A DNA stretch of 64,000 nt. Source: Oscillospiraceae bacterium. GTDB lineage: Bacteria > Bacillota > Clostridia > Oscillospirales > UBA644. The stretch covers positions 1-64,000 of the forward strand of contig CACZQB010000056.1 of assembly GCA_902783255.1 (NCBI GenBank), in the 5' to 3' direction. The translations under genes and the position numbers were made by a program. Positions within the stretch are counted from its first letter, which is position 1, and every line of letters begins with the position of its first letter. The notes beneath the pieces were generated by a model that worked only from the letters and a program-made list of their open reading frames with translations, ran no database searches and was not told the DNA's origin. This document shows, in pieces, positions 44,338 to 54,469 of the stretch.

Positions 44338-46977
44338 TTACTGCTTGCGGGCTTTCATTTCAAGCCACTGTGATTTTGTTATAAGCACTTCGCGCGGCGT
44401 CGAGCCCTGATACGGACCTACTATGCCACGAGCCTCCATAACATCGATGAGTTTTGATGCGCGAACGTAGCCGAGTCCTACGAATTTCTGAAGCATTGTC
44501 GTTGATGCCTGGCCCTTTTCAACAACACACTGTATCGCTTCGTCAAGTTTCGGATCGTCGACCTCGTCATCGTCATCTCCGCCCGCGGCTTTCGCGCCGG
44601 CTTTCTGCATCGCGGCGTTTTGTTCGATCTGTTTGATGATATTGTCGTCGTAAATGTTTTCTTTGCCGTGTTTTACTGCTTTTACGGCTTTTTCAACTTC
44701 CTGATCGGAAACAAAACAGCCCTGAACGCGTATCGGTTTGACTTCGCCGAGCGGAGCGTAAAGCATATCGCCTTTGCCTATAAGCTTTTCGGCTCCGGAC
44801 GCGTCAAGAATAATATGCGAGTTTATCTGTGATGATACCGCAAACGCGATCCTTGAAGGGATATTGGCTTTGATAAGACCCGTGATGACGTCTGCAGAAG
44901 GACGCTGCGTGGCTATAACAAGGTGCATGCCCGCGGCTCTCGCCATCTGCGCAAGACGGCATATCGAGTCTTCAACGTCTCCCTTTGCCGCCATCATAAG
45001 GTCGGCAAGCTCGTCTATAACTATAACTACCTGCGGCAGTTTCTTTTCGCCTTCGGGAAGCGTTTTGTTATAGCCGTTGAAGTCCCTCACGCCTTTGTCC
45101 GCAAAAAGCTTGTATCTTTGCAGCATTTCACCTACAGCCCAGCTCAGAGCTCCCGCCGCCTTGTTCGGGTCTGTAACTACAGGTATGAGCAGATGCGGGA
45201 TACCGTTGTAAACGTTGAGCTCAACGACCTTGGGGTCAACAAGAATAAGCTTTACTTCATCAGGCGTGGCTTTATAAAGAAGACTGATAAGTATTGAGTT
45301 TATGCATACCGATTTACCTGAACCGGTAACGCCGGCGATAAGAAGATGCGGCATTTTCGCTAAATCTATAACAACGGGCTGTCCGCTTATGCTTTTGCCC
45401 AGAGCGACAGCGATTTTCGATTTGTTGGATGCAAATTCCTCGCTGCCGATTATCTCTTTCAGATAAACCATGCTTGTGGTTTTGTTCGGTATTTCTATGC
45501 CTATCGCGGATTTGCCCGGTATCGGAGCTTCTATTCTTACCGCAGGAGCGGCAAGGTGGAGGGCGATGTCGTCGGAAAGATTTGCGATTTTACTCGTTTT
45601 AACACCCGTGCCCGGCTGCAGCTCGTATCTTGTTACTGTAGGACCGCGCTTCGCGTCAAGCACTTTTGCGTCTATCTTGAAATCCGAAAGCGTCTCGATC
45701 AGGCGGGCGGCATTCTGTTTAAGTTCGTCACGGTAAAGTGCGGCGTTGTTGTCCGGCACGAACGTAAGCAAGTCGAGAGAGGGAAATTCATATCCGTCCG
45801 ACTCGGTTTCGAGAAGTTTTTCGGGCGTTTTCTGAGATGAGATTTCGACCGTAGCTCCGGCAAGCGCTTCCGAAACATCGGGTTTTTCCGTTTTTTTGGC
45901 AGCAATCTCCTCTTTTTTCGGTTCAGAAGGTTTAATGTCTTCAACAACAGGAGGGGTGGAAACGGACGGTATCTCCTCTTCTTTCGGCTGCGGCTGCTGT
46001 TCTGTTATTGCTGCGAGATCGGGTTTTTCTGCTGCGGGAGCGGGTTTTTCTGCTGCAGGTTTTGCCGGTTTTTTCGGTTCGCCGAAATTAAGCAGCAGAT
46101 CGTCTATGTCTTTTGCGGATAAAGCCACTGTATTGTTGCTTTTTACTGACTGTTTTTTCTTTATCGGTTTTTTGCTCTTTCCCGAATATCCTTTCGCTAT
46201 CTCGTTCAGAATACTGTCTACGTCATCTGTGGTCGTGACGGGATCGTTTTCGAGAGTTATGGCGGGCTTCTTGCGTTTTTCTTTTTGCGGCAAAGGAGCG
46301 TGTTCCGCCGGGATCGTCTTTTTAAGGTCGCTTATATCTTTTTTAATGCCTTTTATGTCTTTTGTGATCGCTTTATCGGGCTTTGCGGAAGGCTTCGTTT
46401 CAGGGTACTCTCCATGTCTCGAAAAAAGCGAGATCGGGTTTATACCTGTCGCGAGAACGAGAAATACGATCATCACAACGCAAATAATGATACCTGCGCC
46501 CGGTTTTGTGCAGAGAGCCTCAAACGGTGCGGAAAGCCATCCGCCTATAACGCCGCCTGAAGTGAGCACTTTGCCTCTGTCCCACAGATCGGCAGTATAA
46601 TCCGCAAAATAATCCCGGAATTCCACTTCCGCCGCTCTTTCAGCGATACTGTATGCTATAACGTTGTAAAACGCCGCAAAAAACAGAGTGAAAGCGCCTG
46701 CAAAAAGCGATTTTGATATTACCCTGTTGTCTTTGATGAAAAGCATAACGGCGGAATAGATAAAAAGAACGGGAAACAATATCGCGCCGGCGCCGAAAAG
46801 CCCGAGAAAACCCGAACGGAAAAAGCTGCCGAGCGGTCCGAAAAGGTCGGAAACAAGGCTTACCGCCACTATTACCGCCAAAAGAAGGAGAATAAGTCCC
46901 GCTGCGGTATCGTGTATATAAGCTTTTTTTACGGCTTTTTTATCTGTCAGCTTTTTTGCTGTTTTTTTTGTTGCCAA
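44338..46977 (-). CDS. DNA translocase FtsK/SpoIIIE
   Basis: This 879-residue hexameric pump moves DNA at division or into the spore. It has about four N-terminal membrane segments, a long Pro/Lys/Glu-rich linker (about 220-400), and a motor domain with GVTGSGKS and VIDELADLM. The C-terminal gamma winged helix (about 810-870) recognises orientation sequences. The start is a TTG at 46977 because AAAGGAG lies about 8 bases before it; a longer open frame has no ribosome site. Whether it is FtsK or SpoIIIE cannot be told here. Confidence 0.95.
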   Translation of the reverse strand: MATKKTAKKLTDKKAVKKAYIHDTAAGLILLLLAVIVAVSLVSDLFGPLGSFFRSGFLGLFGAGAILFPVLFIYSAVMLFIKDNRVISKSLFAGAFTLFFAAFYNVIAYSIAERAAEVEFRDYFADYTADLWDRGKVLTSGGVIGGWLSAPFEALCTKPGAGIIICVVMIVFLVLATGINPISLFSRHGEYPETKPSAKPDKAITKDIKGIKKDISDLKKTIPAEHAPLPQKEKRKKPAITLENDPVTTTDDVDSILNEIAKGYSGKSKKPIKKKQSVKSNNTVALSAKDIDDLLLNFGEPKKPAKPAAEKPAPAAEKPDLAAITEQQPQPKEEEIPSVSTPPVVEDIKPSEPKKEEIAAKKTEKPDVSEALAGATVEISSQKTPEKLLETESDGYEFPSLDLLTFVPDNNAALYRDELKQNAARLIETLSDFKIDAKVLDAKRGPTVTRYELQPGTGVKTSKIANLSDDIALHLAAPAVRIEAPIPGKSAIGIEIPNKTTSMVYLKEIIGSEEFASNKSKIAVALGKSISGQPVVIDLAKMPHLLIAGVTGSGKSVCINSILISLLYKATPDEVKLILVDPKVVELNVYNGIPHLLIPVVTDPNKAAGALSWAVGEMLQRYKLFADKGVRDFNGYNKTLPEGEKKLPQVVIVIDELADLMMAAKGDVEDSICRLAQMARAAGMHLVIATQRPSADVITGLIKANIPSRIAFAVSSQINSHIILDASGAEKLIGKGDMLYAPLGEVKPIRVQGCFVSDQEVEKAVKAVKHGKENIYDDNIIKQIEQNAAMQKAGAKAAGGDDDDEVDDPKLDEAIQCVVEKGQASTTMLQKFVGLGYVRASKLIDVMEARGIVGPYQGSTPREVLITKSQWLEMKARKQ

Positions 46978-47103
46978 TGAAAAAACTCCTTTGCTGTGAT
47001 TTATGTGTGTTTGTATAGTCTTCGTATCCTGAAAAAACGGGTCAGGCAATAATGATCATGAATGATCGTGCAAAATTTCCGTGATGCATACTACGGTCAT
47101 TGT

Positions 47104-47132
47104 ATTATAACACAGAAATGATGAAAAGTAAA
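47104..47132 (-). promoter_or_regulatory. Probable promoter for the ftsK operon
   Basis: On the reverse strand TATAAT (47109-47104) is perfect and TTTACT (47132-47127) is a weaker -35 box at 17 bases. It diverges from the zapA promoter. Confidence 0.55.
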
Positions 47133-47163
47133 TATTTTTTGCACGATTTTCCGTAAAAAAATA

Positions 47164-47192
47164 TTGCATTTTTTTTCTTTTTATGCTATTAT
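47164..47192 (+). promoter_or_regulatory. Probable sigma-A promoter for zapA
   Basis: TTGCAT (47164-47169) and TATTAT (47187-47192) are separated by 17 bases. AAAGGAG follows ahead of the zapA start. Confidence 0.6.
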
Positions 47193-47227
47193 ATAGATAA
47201 ATAAACATTAAAGGAGAAACCAGGGTC

Positions 47228-47575
47228 ATGGAAAACGTTTATACAGTAAAAATATACGGATTCGAAATAACGCTTTATTCTACCGAAACCGAAGAATACA
47301 CAAAAAAGATCGCAGCGGCTGTTGAAGAAAAAATAAAAGAGCAGACCGATGCAAATCCGAGTGCGTCGCTCACAAAAGCAAGCATTCTCGCTCTTATGGA
47401 GCTTTATGATCAGCTCGTAAAACTTCAGGTAGGCGCCGACAATATGCGTCTGCAGCTTAAAGACTACCTTGACGATACAACAAAAGCCATTGCCGAAAGA
47501 GACGAGGCGCGCAGAACTGCAGAAAAACTCAGAGACGAGCTTCTCGCCCTGAAAATAGATCTTTCAAACAAATAA
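47228..47575 (+). CDS. zapA: Cell division protein ZapA
   Basis: The 115-residue protein binds and bundles FtsZ at the division ring. It has a short N-terminal strand domain (VKIYGFEITLYSTETEEY) and a long C-terminal coiled coil (LQLKDYLDDTTKAIAERDEARRTAEKLRDEL). AAAGGAG lies about 11 bases upstream of ATG 47228. It diverges from the ftsK gene and is 17 bases ahead of the U32 gene. Confidence 0.88.
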   Translation: MENVYTVKIYGFEITLYSTETEEYTKKIAAAVEEKIKEQTDANPSASLTKASILALMELYDQLVKLQVGADNMRLQLKDYLDDTTKAIAERDEARRTAEKLRDELLALKIDLSNK

Positions 47576-47592
47576 TCACGAATCGGCGTATT

Positions 47593-49599
47593 ATGGAAAT
47601 TCTTTCTCCGGCAGGTTCTCCCGAGGCGCTTCATGCTGCCGTTTTGTCGGGGGCTGACGCCGTATATCTCGGAGCCGCCGGATTTAACGCGCGGATAAAC
47701 GCAAAAAACTTTTCGGAAGAAGAACTTCGGCGATCTGTGCTTTACTGTCACGAACGCGGCGTGAAAGTATATGTTACGCTTAACACGCTCGTTTACGATA
47801 AAGAGATTTCCGAGGCTCTTTCTCTTGCCGAATTTCTTACGGATATCGGGACGGACGCTTTTATCGTGCAGGATCTCGGACTCGCGAAACTGCTGAAAAA
47901 ATGCACTCCGTCCGTTCATCTTCATGCAAGCACCCAGATGTCTGTCTGTTCGCTTGACGGCGCTGAAGCTCTTGCCGATCTCGGCTTTACGCGCGTTGTT
48001 GTCGCAAGAGAGCTTTCGGCGGAGGATATAGCTTTTATCGCGCAAAGAAGCCCGATAGAAACAGAAGTTTTTGTTCACGGAGCCTTCTGCATGTCTTACA
48101 GCGGTCAATGCTATATGAGTTCCGTAATCGGCGGCAGAAGCGGAAACAGAGGCATGTGTGCCCAGCCGTGCCGTTTGCCGTACAGAAACGGCTATTCACT
48201 GAGCCTTAAAGACAACTGCCTGCTTGAATATGTTCCCGAACTGATGAAAGCAGGCGTTGCCTCTCTTAAAATAGAGGGACGAATGAAGGGTCCCGAATAC
48301 GTTGCAGCCGTTACGGATATGTATGTCCGCGCAAAAAACGGCGAAAAATATACGGAAGAAAAAAAGGAGTATCTTGCCTCGGTATTCAGTCGCCAGGGCT
48401 TTACGGACGGTTACTACACAAAAAAAACAGGCGAAAGCATGTTTGGCGTAAGACCCGAAAATGCAGCCGTAAAAAAAGTTGATATCCCGAAAGAGGAATA
48501 CAAGCGGTTCCCTGTTGAGTTTTCGTTTAAAAGCAACGGAAAAACAGCTACCGTGACCGCTGTTTGCGGCGACGGATACTCGTCGTGCGTCACCGTCGAT
48601 GTTCAGAAAGCAAAAAGCCGTCCAACGGCAAAAGACGATATTTATTCGTCCCTTTCAAAATTAGGCGGAACTCCTTATTACGCAAACGGGTTTGACTGCG
48701 ACGTTATTAATGACGATTTCATTCCGCTATCCGCCCTTAATGAGGCGAGACGCAGCCTTATAAAAAATCTTACCGAAATGCGGATAACGAAGAATCAGAC
48801 GTTCACACTGAAAAAGAACGAACCGTTTGTTTTTATACCGGCTGATAAGACCGAAATCGAAGCATTCTTTTTAAACCTGCAGTCGATACCCGAAAATACG
48901 GAGGATCTTTCCCGTATCTGGATACCGTCCGAATATTTCACAAAAAAAGCTGCCGCCAAAATATTTGATAAATACGGTGAAAAGGCGGGCATAGCCATTC
49001 CGACCGTTTTTCATGACAGCGAAAAAATCACTGTTTCAAAACAGCTTGAAGCTGCTCTCGAAGCGGGAGTAAAACATGCTCTCTGCGGTAATATAGGTCA
49101 TATAGCTTTTGCGTCCGAAAAAGGATTTACCGTTCACGGCGACTACGGACTCAATGCGGTAAATTCCGAAACGGTTGCCGCATATTCCGAACTGGGCCTT
49201 GTTTCGCAAACGCTATCCTTCGAGCTTTCCATGCGCCGGGCCGAAGACCTTTGCGGCAAAGAAACAGGAATAATCGCATACGGCAGACTCCCGTTTATGA
49301 TAATGAAAAACTGTATCAAGGGCGGCAACGGCGTGATCTGCCAGAGAAAGGGAAAACCCGCCTTTCTTACAGACAGAATGAAAAAAGATTTTCTTGTCAC
49401 TTGTGATTTCGGATGCCGCAACAGACTCTGGAACGCGGATATTCTGTGGCTCGCTGATAAAAACCTGCCGAAATTCGGGTTCATACGCCTTATTTTTACG
49501 GACGAAACCGCAAAAGACGCTCAAAAAGTGATCGACGCGTATTCGGGTAAAATCATTTCGCCTCCCGCCGCAATAACGAGAGGACGATATTATTCATAA
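47593..49599 (+). CDS. U32 family peptidase, RlhA-like
   Basis: The 668-residue protein starts with the U32 barrel (ILSPAGSPEALHAAVLSGADAVYLG) and has the Cys-bearing signature FCMSYSGQCYMSS followed by GNRGMCAQPCRLPY, likely iron-sulfur ligands. The long C-terminal half is collagenase-like, with DUF3656 likely. In E. coli the related RlhA hydroxylates a cytidine of 23S rRNA, so RNA modification is a better guess than proteolysis. It is 17 bases from zapA. Confidence 0.88.
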   Translation: MEILSPAGSPEALHAAVLSGADAVYLGAAGFNARINAKNFSEEELRRSVLYCHERGVKVYVTLNTLVYDKEISEALSLAEFLTDIGTDAFIVQDLGLAKLLKKCTPSVHLHASTQMSVCSLDGAEALADLGFTRVVVARELSAEDIAFIAQRSPIETEVFVHGAFCMSYSGQCYMSSVIGGRSGNRGMCAQPCRLPYRNGYSLSLKDNCLLEYVPELMKAGVASLKIEGRMKGPEYVAAVTDMYVRAKNGEKYTEEKKEYLASVFSRQGFTDGYYTKKTGESMFGVRPENAAVKKVDIPKEEYKRFPVEFSFKSNGKTATVTAVCGDGYSSCVTVDVQKAKSRPTAKDDIYSSLSKLGGTPYYANGFDCDVINDDFIPLSALNEARRSLIKNLTEMRITKNQTFTLKKNEPFVFIPADKTEIEAFFLNLQSIPENTEDLSRIWIPSEYFTKKAAAKIFDKYGEKAGIAIPTVFHDSEKITVSKQLEAALEAGVKHALCGNIGHIAFASEKGFTVHGDYGLNAVNSETVAAYSELGLVSQTLSFELSMRRAEDLCGKETGIIAYGRLPFMIMKNCIKGGNGVICQRKGKPAFLTDRMKKDFLVTCDFGCRNRLWNADILWLADKNLPKFGFIRLIFTDETAKDAQKVIDAYSGKIISPPAAITRGRYYS

Positions 49600-49639
49600 A
49601 TATAAAAGACCGCCCGACGGCGGCAGATTGGAGAGTAAT

Positions 49640-50419
49640 ATGAAAATCGGAATAATAGCAGATCTGCATCTGCCCAAAAAAGAATTGCCTCCGCGTCCCG
49701 AACCGGGAAAGAAGCCGACACCTCTTCCCGACGACCCCATAACGGCAGGAGTAAAAGCTTTTTACGAAAAAGCCAAAGAAGAAAAATACGATTTTGTAAT
49801 AAATCTCGGTGACCTTGTAGAAGGAACGGGCAACGGCGATGATGATTATATGACCGCATCGATGTTTTCGCGTTCAATGATCAGTTCAACCGTAAACACT
49901 TATTATGTTCTCGGCAACCACGATGCTATGTTCATCCCCAAAGACCTTCTTCTGCACTGTTCTCAAACTCTCGGCGGAGCATACAGCTTTATTAAAGAGG
50001 GAGTCCTCTTTATAGCTCTTGACGCAAATTATTCCTGCGACGGAAAATCCTATGAACCGGGAGCATCCGACTGGACAGATTCTTATATCCCCGATGCACA
50101 GAAGGAATTTCTGAAAAAACAGCTTGAAAGAACAGATTTTGAGCGCGCGGTCATACTCTGCCATCAGCGTCTCGATCTTTTTATGGACGGTCTTGAGCAC
50201 GTAAATCCTCATGTTGTGGGAAATGCGGAAGAGATAAGAAATATTCTCGAATCGTCGGGCAAAACAGCACTTGTTTTGCAGGCTCACTACCACAGCGGAG
50301 ACGACACGGTGCAAAACGGTATCAGATACTATACTCAGCAGGCGTTTTTCAAAAAATTCGCGTATTCCGTTCTGACCGTTAACGAAAACGGATTTGCGAT
50401 CGAAAAAGAAACGATATGA
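49640..50419 (+). CDS. Calcineurin-like metallophosphoesterase
   Basis: A 259-residue metallophosphoesterase. Motifs are IIADLHL at the start, LGDLVEG, LGNHDAMF, LCHQR and AHYHSGDD near the end. The substrate is unknown. The start ATG at 49640 is chosen since GGAGAG lies a few bases upstream; the in-frame TTG at 49628 overlaps that site. It is coupled to dut by a four-base overlap. Confidence 0.85.
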   Translation: MKIGIIADLHLPKKELPPRPEPGKKPTPLPDDPITAGVKAFYEKAKEEKYDFVINLGDLVEGTGNGDDDYMTASMFSRSMISSTVNTYYVLGNHDAMFIPKDLLLHCSQTLGGAYSFIKEGVLFIALDANYSCDGKSYEPGASDWTDSYIPDAQKEFLKKQLERTDFERAVILCHQRLDLFMDGLEHVNPHVVGNAEEIRNILESSGKTALVLQAHYHSGDDTVQNGIRYYTQQAFFKKFAYSVLTVNENGFAIEKETI

Positions 50420-50856
50420 AGCTTGAATATTCACGCATAGAGCGAAACGGGAAAAAACCGCCAGAACCGTTTTACGCCTCCGATGGCGCCGCAGGTCTTG
50501 ACCTGACGGTTTTCGGCGAAGACGTTGAGGTGCCGGCGGAAGGGCATGCAATAGCAAAAACCGGTATCTGCGTTGCAATTCCGAAAGAGCATGTCGGGCT
50601 CATATTTGTAAGATCGTCTCTCGGCGTAAAAAGAGGGATCATGCTTTCAAACAACGTCGGCGTTATAGACAGCGATTACCGCGGCGAGCTGCTTGTTTCA
50701 CTTTATAACACAAACAAACAGCCTGTTGTTCTGAAAAACGGAGAAAGGATCGCTCAGCTTGTAGTAGTTCCGTGCCCGCATCCGGAACCGGCCGAAGTTG
50801 ATACGCTCAGCGAAACTTCGCGCGGCGAAGGCAGATTCGGCTCAACGGGAAAATAG
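50416..50856 (+). CDS. dut: dUTP diphosphatase
   Basis: This enzyme hydrolyses dUTP to dUMP, keeping uracil out of DNA and supplying dTMP synthesis. The 146-residue protein carries the five family motifs: AGLDL (26-30), RSSLG (66-70), GVIDSDYRGE (82-91), RIAQLV, and the C-terminal RGEGRFGSTG (136-145). Its ATG overlaps the phosphoesterase stop by four bases. Confidence 0.95.
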   Translation: MKLEYSRIERNGKKPPEPFYASDGAAGLDLTVFGEDVEVPAEGHAIAKTGICVAIPKEHVGLIFVRSSLGVKRGIMLSNNVGVIDSDYRGELLVSLYNTNKQPVVLKNGERIAQLVVVPCPHPEPAEVDTLSETSRGEGRFGSTGK

Positions 50857-50897
50857 CGGAGCATATACGTAAAATATAAGGAAAGTAAATAAACACT

Positions 50898-50938
50898 AAA
50901 ACAAGGAGTTATCGCTTCAGATAACTCCTTGTTTTGAT
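50898..50938. terminator. Bidirectional terminator
   Basis: AAAACAAGGAGTTAT and ATAACTCCTTGTTTT pair perfectly around an eight-base loop. It serves dut on the forward strand and the zinc-ribbon gene on the reverse. Confidence 0.9.
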
Positions 50939-50959
50939 GCGGAACGAATCGGTCAATAA

Positions 50960-51367
50960 TTATTTCTCAACATATTTCCAGTGATATCCGCCTCCGGAAT
51001 GGCTGAAGCCGCCGCAGTTGTTCCTTATGCTTGCCTGACCGATCCCCGTTGCTTTCGATGCGATTTTTGCGCTCTCGTATATAACGCCCGTATCAAGGTT
51101 GATCACGGGTTTTCGCGCGTCTTTACGGAAATCGAGATCCGAACAATGCGGACAGTTCCCGTTTTTGTATACTCTTGACTGAAGCGAGGTCTTCCATTTA
51201 TGTCCGCATACTGGACAATGCCAGCAGACCTGCTTGGGGCTTGCGTGCGCGATGTTTTCCGGACCGTATCCGTTTGCCTCATAATCCCACTGTTGCAGAA
51301 TTTTTTCCTTGTTGTTTTTAATACACCATGTTTTCAGGTCGTTTATGCCGGTATGATTTTTGCCCAT
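50960..51367 (-). CDS. Zinc-ribbon plus IENR1-like domain protein
   Basis: A 135-residue protein with two parts. The first is a zinc-ribbon of the DUF4379 type (Cys51, 54, 72, 75, with WHCPVCGHKWKTS). The second, 86-135, starts KPVINLDTGVIYESAKIAS, resembling the IENR1 repeats found next to GIY-YIG or HNH homing endonucleases, and ends in GGGYHWKYVEK. No nuclease domain is present. It may bind DNA; it could be a relic of a mobile endonuclease. AAACCG-type ribosome sites are weak. Confidence 0.6.
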   Translation of the reverse strand: MGKNHTGINDLKTWCIKNNKEKILQQWDYEANGYGPENIAHASPKQVCWHCPVCGHKWKTSLQSRVYKNGNCPHCSDLDFRKDARKPVINLDTGVIYESAKIASKATGIGQASIRNNCGGFSHSGGGYHWKYVEK

Positions 51368-51410
51368 AATGTCGGTTTCTCTTTCTGTAATTCAAATTTT
51401 ATTGACTGTT

Positions 51411-51917
51411 TTATTCGGATATTTCCGTGTTGTCGTCTTTGCCGTTTTCGTCTTCCGTGATGCTTTCGGACTTTTCACCGCTTTCTGCGATGTCTGTCGT
51501 CATCTCATCGTTAACTGCCCTGTTTACAAATATCAAGGTATACTCACCGTGTTTTTCTTCTTTGACAGTATACCCTTCAAGCGGTTTGTTTTCTTTTAAC
51601 AGTTTGTATATGTTTACATCGGCTTTTTGTTCGGCTTCTGTGTAAAATCTGTTCGCGTAAACGAATTCGCCGTCCGCATAAACGCCTATGCCACATATTT
51701 CGGTGTCATAAAGCGCTTTTGCAACAGCCCTTGCTTTATCGTCTTTTGTTTTTGAGGCAGCAACCGCTCCGGCAATCAGCGCAAGCAAAAGCAGTATTCC
51801 CGAAAAGATCAGTTTGACGGGATAATCCGCCTGAGTATGCAAAACAAGAAAATATGTTCCCGCCGCCGCCGCACATATTGCCGCTGCAAAAAGAATGCCG
51901 TAAAGATGTTTTTTCAT
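51411..51917 (-). CDS. Small membrane protein with acidic C-terminus, unknown
   Basis: A 168-residue protein with two membrane segments (about 5-25 and 36-55), then a cytoplasmic or extracellular domain and an acidic tail (ESGEKSESITEDENGKDDNTE). I do not recognise a family. The ATG at 51917 is selected because AAGGGA lies six bases upstream; an earlier in-frame TTG would overlap the rpiB stop. It follows rpiB by 10 bases, so it is probably transcribed with the tsaE-tsaB-rpiB group. Confidence 0.7.
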   Translation of the reverse strand: MKKHLYGILFAAAICAAAAGTYFLVLHTQADYPVKLIFSGILLLLALIAGAVAASKTKDDKARAVAKALYDTEICGIGVYADGEFVYANRFYTEAEQKADVNIYKLLKENKPLEGYTVKEEKHGEYTLIFVNRAVNDEMTTDIAESGEKSESITEDENGKDDNTEISE

Positions 51918-51927
51918 GACCGTTCCC

Positions 51928-52350
51928 TTATTCAAACATGTCTATGCGTCGCTGATGTTTGCCGCCTTCAAACGGCGTTGTCAGAAATATATCGGTTATT
52001 TCCGCCGCAAGTCCTTCTCCTATGACCCTTGCTCCCATGCAAAGCGCGTTTGCATTGTTGTGAAGCCTTGTGTACTTTGCGGAATATGTGTCGGAGCATA
52101 CTGCCGCGCGGATACCTTTTATTTTGTTTGCAGCCATGCTGACGCCTATGCCCGTTCCGCAAACAAGAACGGCTTTTTCGCATTCTCCCGAAATTACGGC
52201 GCTGCATGCTTTTTTTGCAAAAACAGGATAGTCGCAGCTCTCGGCGCTGTAAGTTCCGAAGTCTCTATATTCGAACCCTTTTTCTTCAAGATGTTTTTTC
52301 AGCTTTTCCTTAAGCTCATATCCTGCGTGGTCAGATGCGATCGCTATCAT
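51928..52350 (-). CDS. rpiB: Ribose-5-phosphate isomerase B
   Basis: This 140-residue enzyme interconverts ribose 5-phosphate and ribulose 5-phosphate. The start IAIASDHAGYELKE and VLVCGTGIGVSMAAN with catalytic Cys64 are diagnostic of RpiB/LacAB. LHNNANALCMGARVIG also matches. It overlaps the tsaB stop by four bases. Confidence 0.95.
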   Translation of the reverse strand: MIAIASDHAGYELKEKLKKHLEEKGFEYRDFGTYSAESCDYPVFAKKACSAVISGECEKAVLVCGTGIGVSMAANKIKGIRAAVCSDTYSAKYTRLHNNANALCMGARVIGEGLAAEITDIFLTTPFEGGKHQRRIDMFE

Positions 52351-53096
52351 TTTTTCTCTTCCTCTTCTTTTTGCTTTTTTTCGGCTTCAAGTCTTTCAAG
52401 GCGTTCTCTTTCTGCCTGCGGCGGACGAAGATATACAGCGGCAAGGTTCTCGGCAGTTTTTTCTTCATACAGTCCGTTTTTCAGAGCTTCATATATGCCT
52501 TCCGCATGAATGAAAGCCGAGTTTTGTGGCGCAAATGAAAAAGATGTCCCGCACTTCTCGCATTCCCCTGCAAGGATCTCTGCGCCGTCGCCCAAAATGA
52601 GTACGCGTTCGTTTATTTTTCCAATTTCTTCGGCAAGCGCTTCGGCTGTTATCTGTCTGTCGCAACAAAGGCGTGAAAAAACGCCTTTATCCGATGAAAA
52701 CAGAGCGTTGTAAAGCATTCCTCTCCTTGCGTCCGAAACGGGACAGATAATTCCCGAAAACGCCGCACCGCATGCCAGCGCCGCCGTGGACGATACCGAA
52801 AAACACGGCAGATTTTTTGTGAACGCTATCCCTTTTGCGGTTGAAACGCCTATTTTTACGCCTGTAAACGAGCCGGGTCCTGCCGTTACTGCTACAGCAT
52901 TTATTTCGTCTGCCGATACCTGTGCGTCACTGAGCGCTCTTTCTGCGGACGGAAGGAGCGTTCTTGAATGAGTCAGTCCATTGTTTGAAAAAACGGAAGA
53001 GAATACTCTGCCGTCTTTTACCACTCCCGCGCAGCATGTGAGCGTTGATGAGTCGATCAAGAGAATAACGCCTTTATTTATATCGTATTTATTCAT
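52347..53096 (-). CDS. tsaB: tRNA threonylcarbamoyladenosine biosynthesis protein TsaB
   Basis: TsaB helps TsaD form the t6A base at position 37 of tRNAs. The 249-residue protein has the ASKHA fold: LLIDSSTLTCCAGVV at the start, HSRTLLP, and VAVTAGPGSFTGVKIGVSTAKGIAF. A Lys/Glu-rich tail (about 225-249) is unusual. It overlaps tsaE by eight bases. TsaD is not in the window. Confidence 0.93.
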   Translation of the reverse strand: MNKYDINKGVILLIDSSTLTCCAGVVKDGRVFSSVFSNNGLTHSRTLLPSAERALSDAQVSADEINAVAVTAGPGSFTGVKIGVSTAKGIAFTKNLPCFSVSSTAALACGAAFSGIICPVSDARRGMLYNALFSSDKGVFSRLCCDRQITAEALAEEIGKINERVLILGDGAEILAGECEKCGTSFSFAPQNSAFIHAEGIYEALKNGLYEEKTAENLAAVYLRPPQAERERLERLEAEKKQKEEEEKK

Positions 53097-53496
53097 TTAT
53101 TTCGATCACTCTCTCGTTCTCGTTTTTTCCGTAAGAGATGTTAATTTTTACGGTATTTTCGAAGCCGTCGCATTCATTTTGCGCCCATTCGATGAATATA
53201 AGGTCAGCCTCGCTGTCGTAAAACCCTACGGAGTAGAGGTCATCTTTATCGGTTATTCTGCAAAGATCATAGTGAAGGATCGTTTTGTCGCCTACGGTAT
53301 ATTCGTTGCAGAGAGCAAATGTGGGGCTTGTCACTCTTCCGTCGTAACCGAGCGCTTCCATACAGCCCTGAACAAATACCGTTTTGCCGGCGCCCATTTC
53401 TCCGTCAAGACATACAGTCGTTCCGTTTTTGAAATTTTTAACAAGTTCTGCGGCAATTTCGCGGGTGCGTTTTGCCGAATCGGACAGATATTTCAT
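53089..53496 (-). CDS. tsaE: tRNA threonylcarbamoyladenosine biosynthesis ATPase TsaE
   Basis: TsaE is the ATPase that assists t6A synthesis with TsaB and TsaD. The 135-residue protein has the P-loop GEMGAGKT (32-39), SPTFALCNEY and HYDLCRI motifs, and FIEWAQN. It lies between the AEC transporter gene and tsaB, abutting the former's stop codon. Confidence 0.94.
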   Translation of the reverse strand: MKYLSDSAKRTREIAAELVKNFKNGTTVCLDGEMGAGKTVFVQGCMEALGYDGRVTSPTFALCNEYTVGDKTILHYDLCRITDKDDLYSVGFYDSEADLIFIEWAQNECDGFENTVKINISYGKNENERVIEINE

Positions 53497-54462
53497 TCAG
53501 TTCAACCCCATATATCTTACAATTGTGCTTACCGCCCAGTATACGGCGGGAATTGTAAGAATATTAAGAACAACACAGATAAAAGTGACGGAATTGCCGA
53601 AAATATAATCAAGGCCGTATTCTTTATAGAATACAGTCATCGAAATCATGGGAGATGCGGCAAAAACCACCGTAATAACGCAAACCTGCACAAACGAGAA
53701 TATCCCGGTCAGAGCCGCAATAATACCGAGACAGAACGGGATCACGAAACATTTGAGCGGCGTAACGATATAAAGCATTTTATCTTTGAAAACACCTTTG
53801 ATGTCTGCTCCGGCAAGCATCATGCCGAGATATATCATGGCAAGATAAGAAAGCGCCGATCCGAATTTGTAAAGAGGCGCCTGTATAAACTGCGGCAGAT
53901 TGAAACCGATCATTTTAAGAATAAACGAAATAACGAAAACAACCGAAACGGGATTGAGATGTATTCCGTTTTTCTTTTTTTCTCCGGATATCTTTTCTCC
54001 TCCGGCGGCAAGAAGCGAAACGGTCAGGGTCCACGAAACAAGATCGGAACCGAGCGCTAGGATCGTGCAGCTCAAAGAACCTTCGTCACCGAAAAGTCCC
54101 TGACATATCGGCAGTCCGAGAAAAATTGCGTTAGGCGCGGAACAGAGCGCAAAAAGAACGTATTTTCTTTTGTCTTCCGCTTTCGTTATTTTTGCAAGCA
54201 GAACTCCGAGCAAAAGCAGAACGAAAGTGATTACTGCACCTGCCGCAAATAGCGGAAGCTGAGAGATGATCTGCTGTTTTGAAATGTCTTCCGAAAGAAG
54301 CTTTGCGGCAAGCCATGTCGGAAACATCAATCTTGTAACTATCTTCGATACTGAAGATGCGGCGTCCCCGGAGATATAGCCCGTTTTTACCGAGGCAAAT
54401 CCTCCCGCCATAAAAAGGCCCAGAACAAGAACGCACTGAATAACGGTTATAATTTCATCCAT
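53497..54462 (-). CDS. AEC family transporter (auxin efflux carrier-like)
   Basis: A 321-residue membrane protein with about ten hydrophobic segments, of the auxin efflux carrier/malonate permease family. Segments such as GGFASVKTG and SAPNAIFLGLPICQGLFG resemble the family. The substrate is uncertain, probably an organic acid. Its ATG lies only about seven bases from the -10 box, so the message may be leaderless; no ribosome binding site is visible. It may drive the tsaE-tsaB-rpiB run. Confidence 0.88.
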   Translation of the reverse strand: MDEIITVIQCVLVLGLFMAGGFASVKTGYISGDAASSVSKIVTRLMFPTWLAAKLLSEDISKQQIISQLPLFAAGAVITFVLLLLGVLLAKITKAEDKRKYVLFALCSAPNAIFLGLPICQGLFGDEGSLSCTILALGSDLVSWTLTVSLLAAGGEKISGEKKKNGIHLNPVSVVFVISFILKMIGFNLPQFIQAPLYKFGSALSYLAMIYLGMMLAGADIKGVFKDKMLYIVTPLKCFVIPFCLGIIAALTGIFSFVQVCVITVVFAASPMISMTVFYKEYGLDYIFGNSVTFICVVLNILTIPAVYWAVSTIVRYMGLN

Positions 54463-54469
54463 ATTATAA

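Noticed and set aside
52981..54060. 359-codon forward frame
   Set aside because: Antisense to tsaB, tsaE and the AEC gene, all of which have diagnostic motifs.
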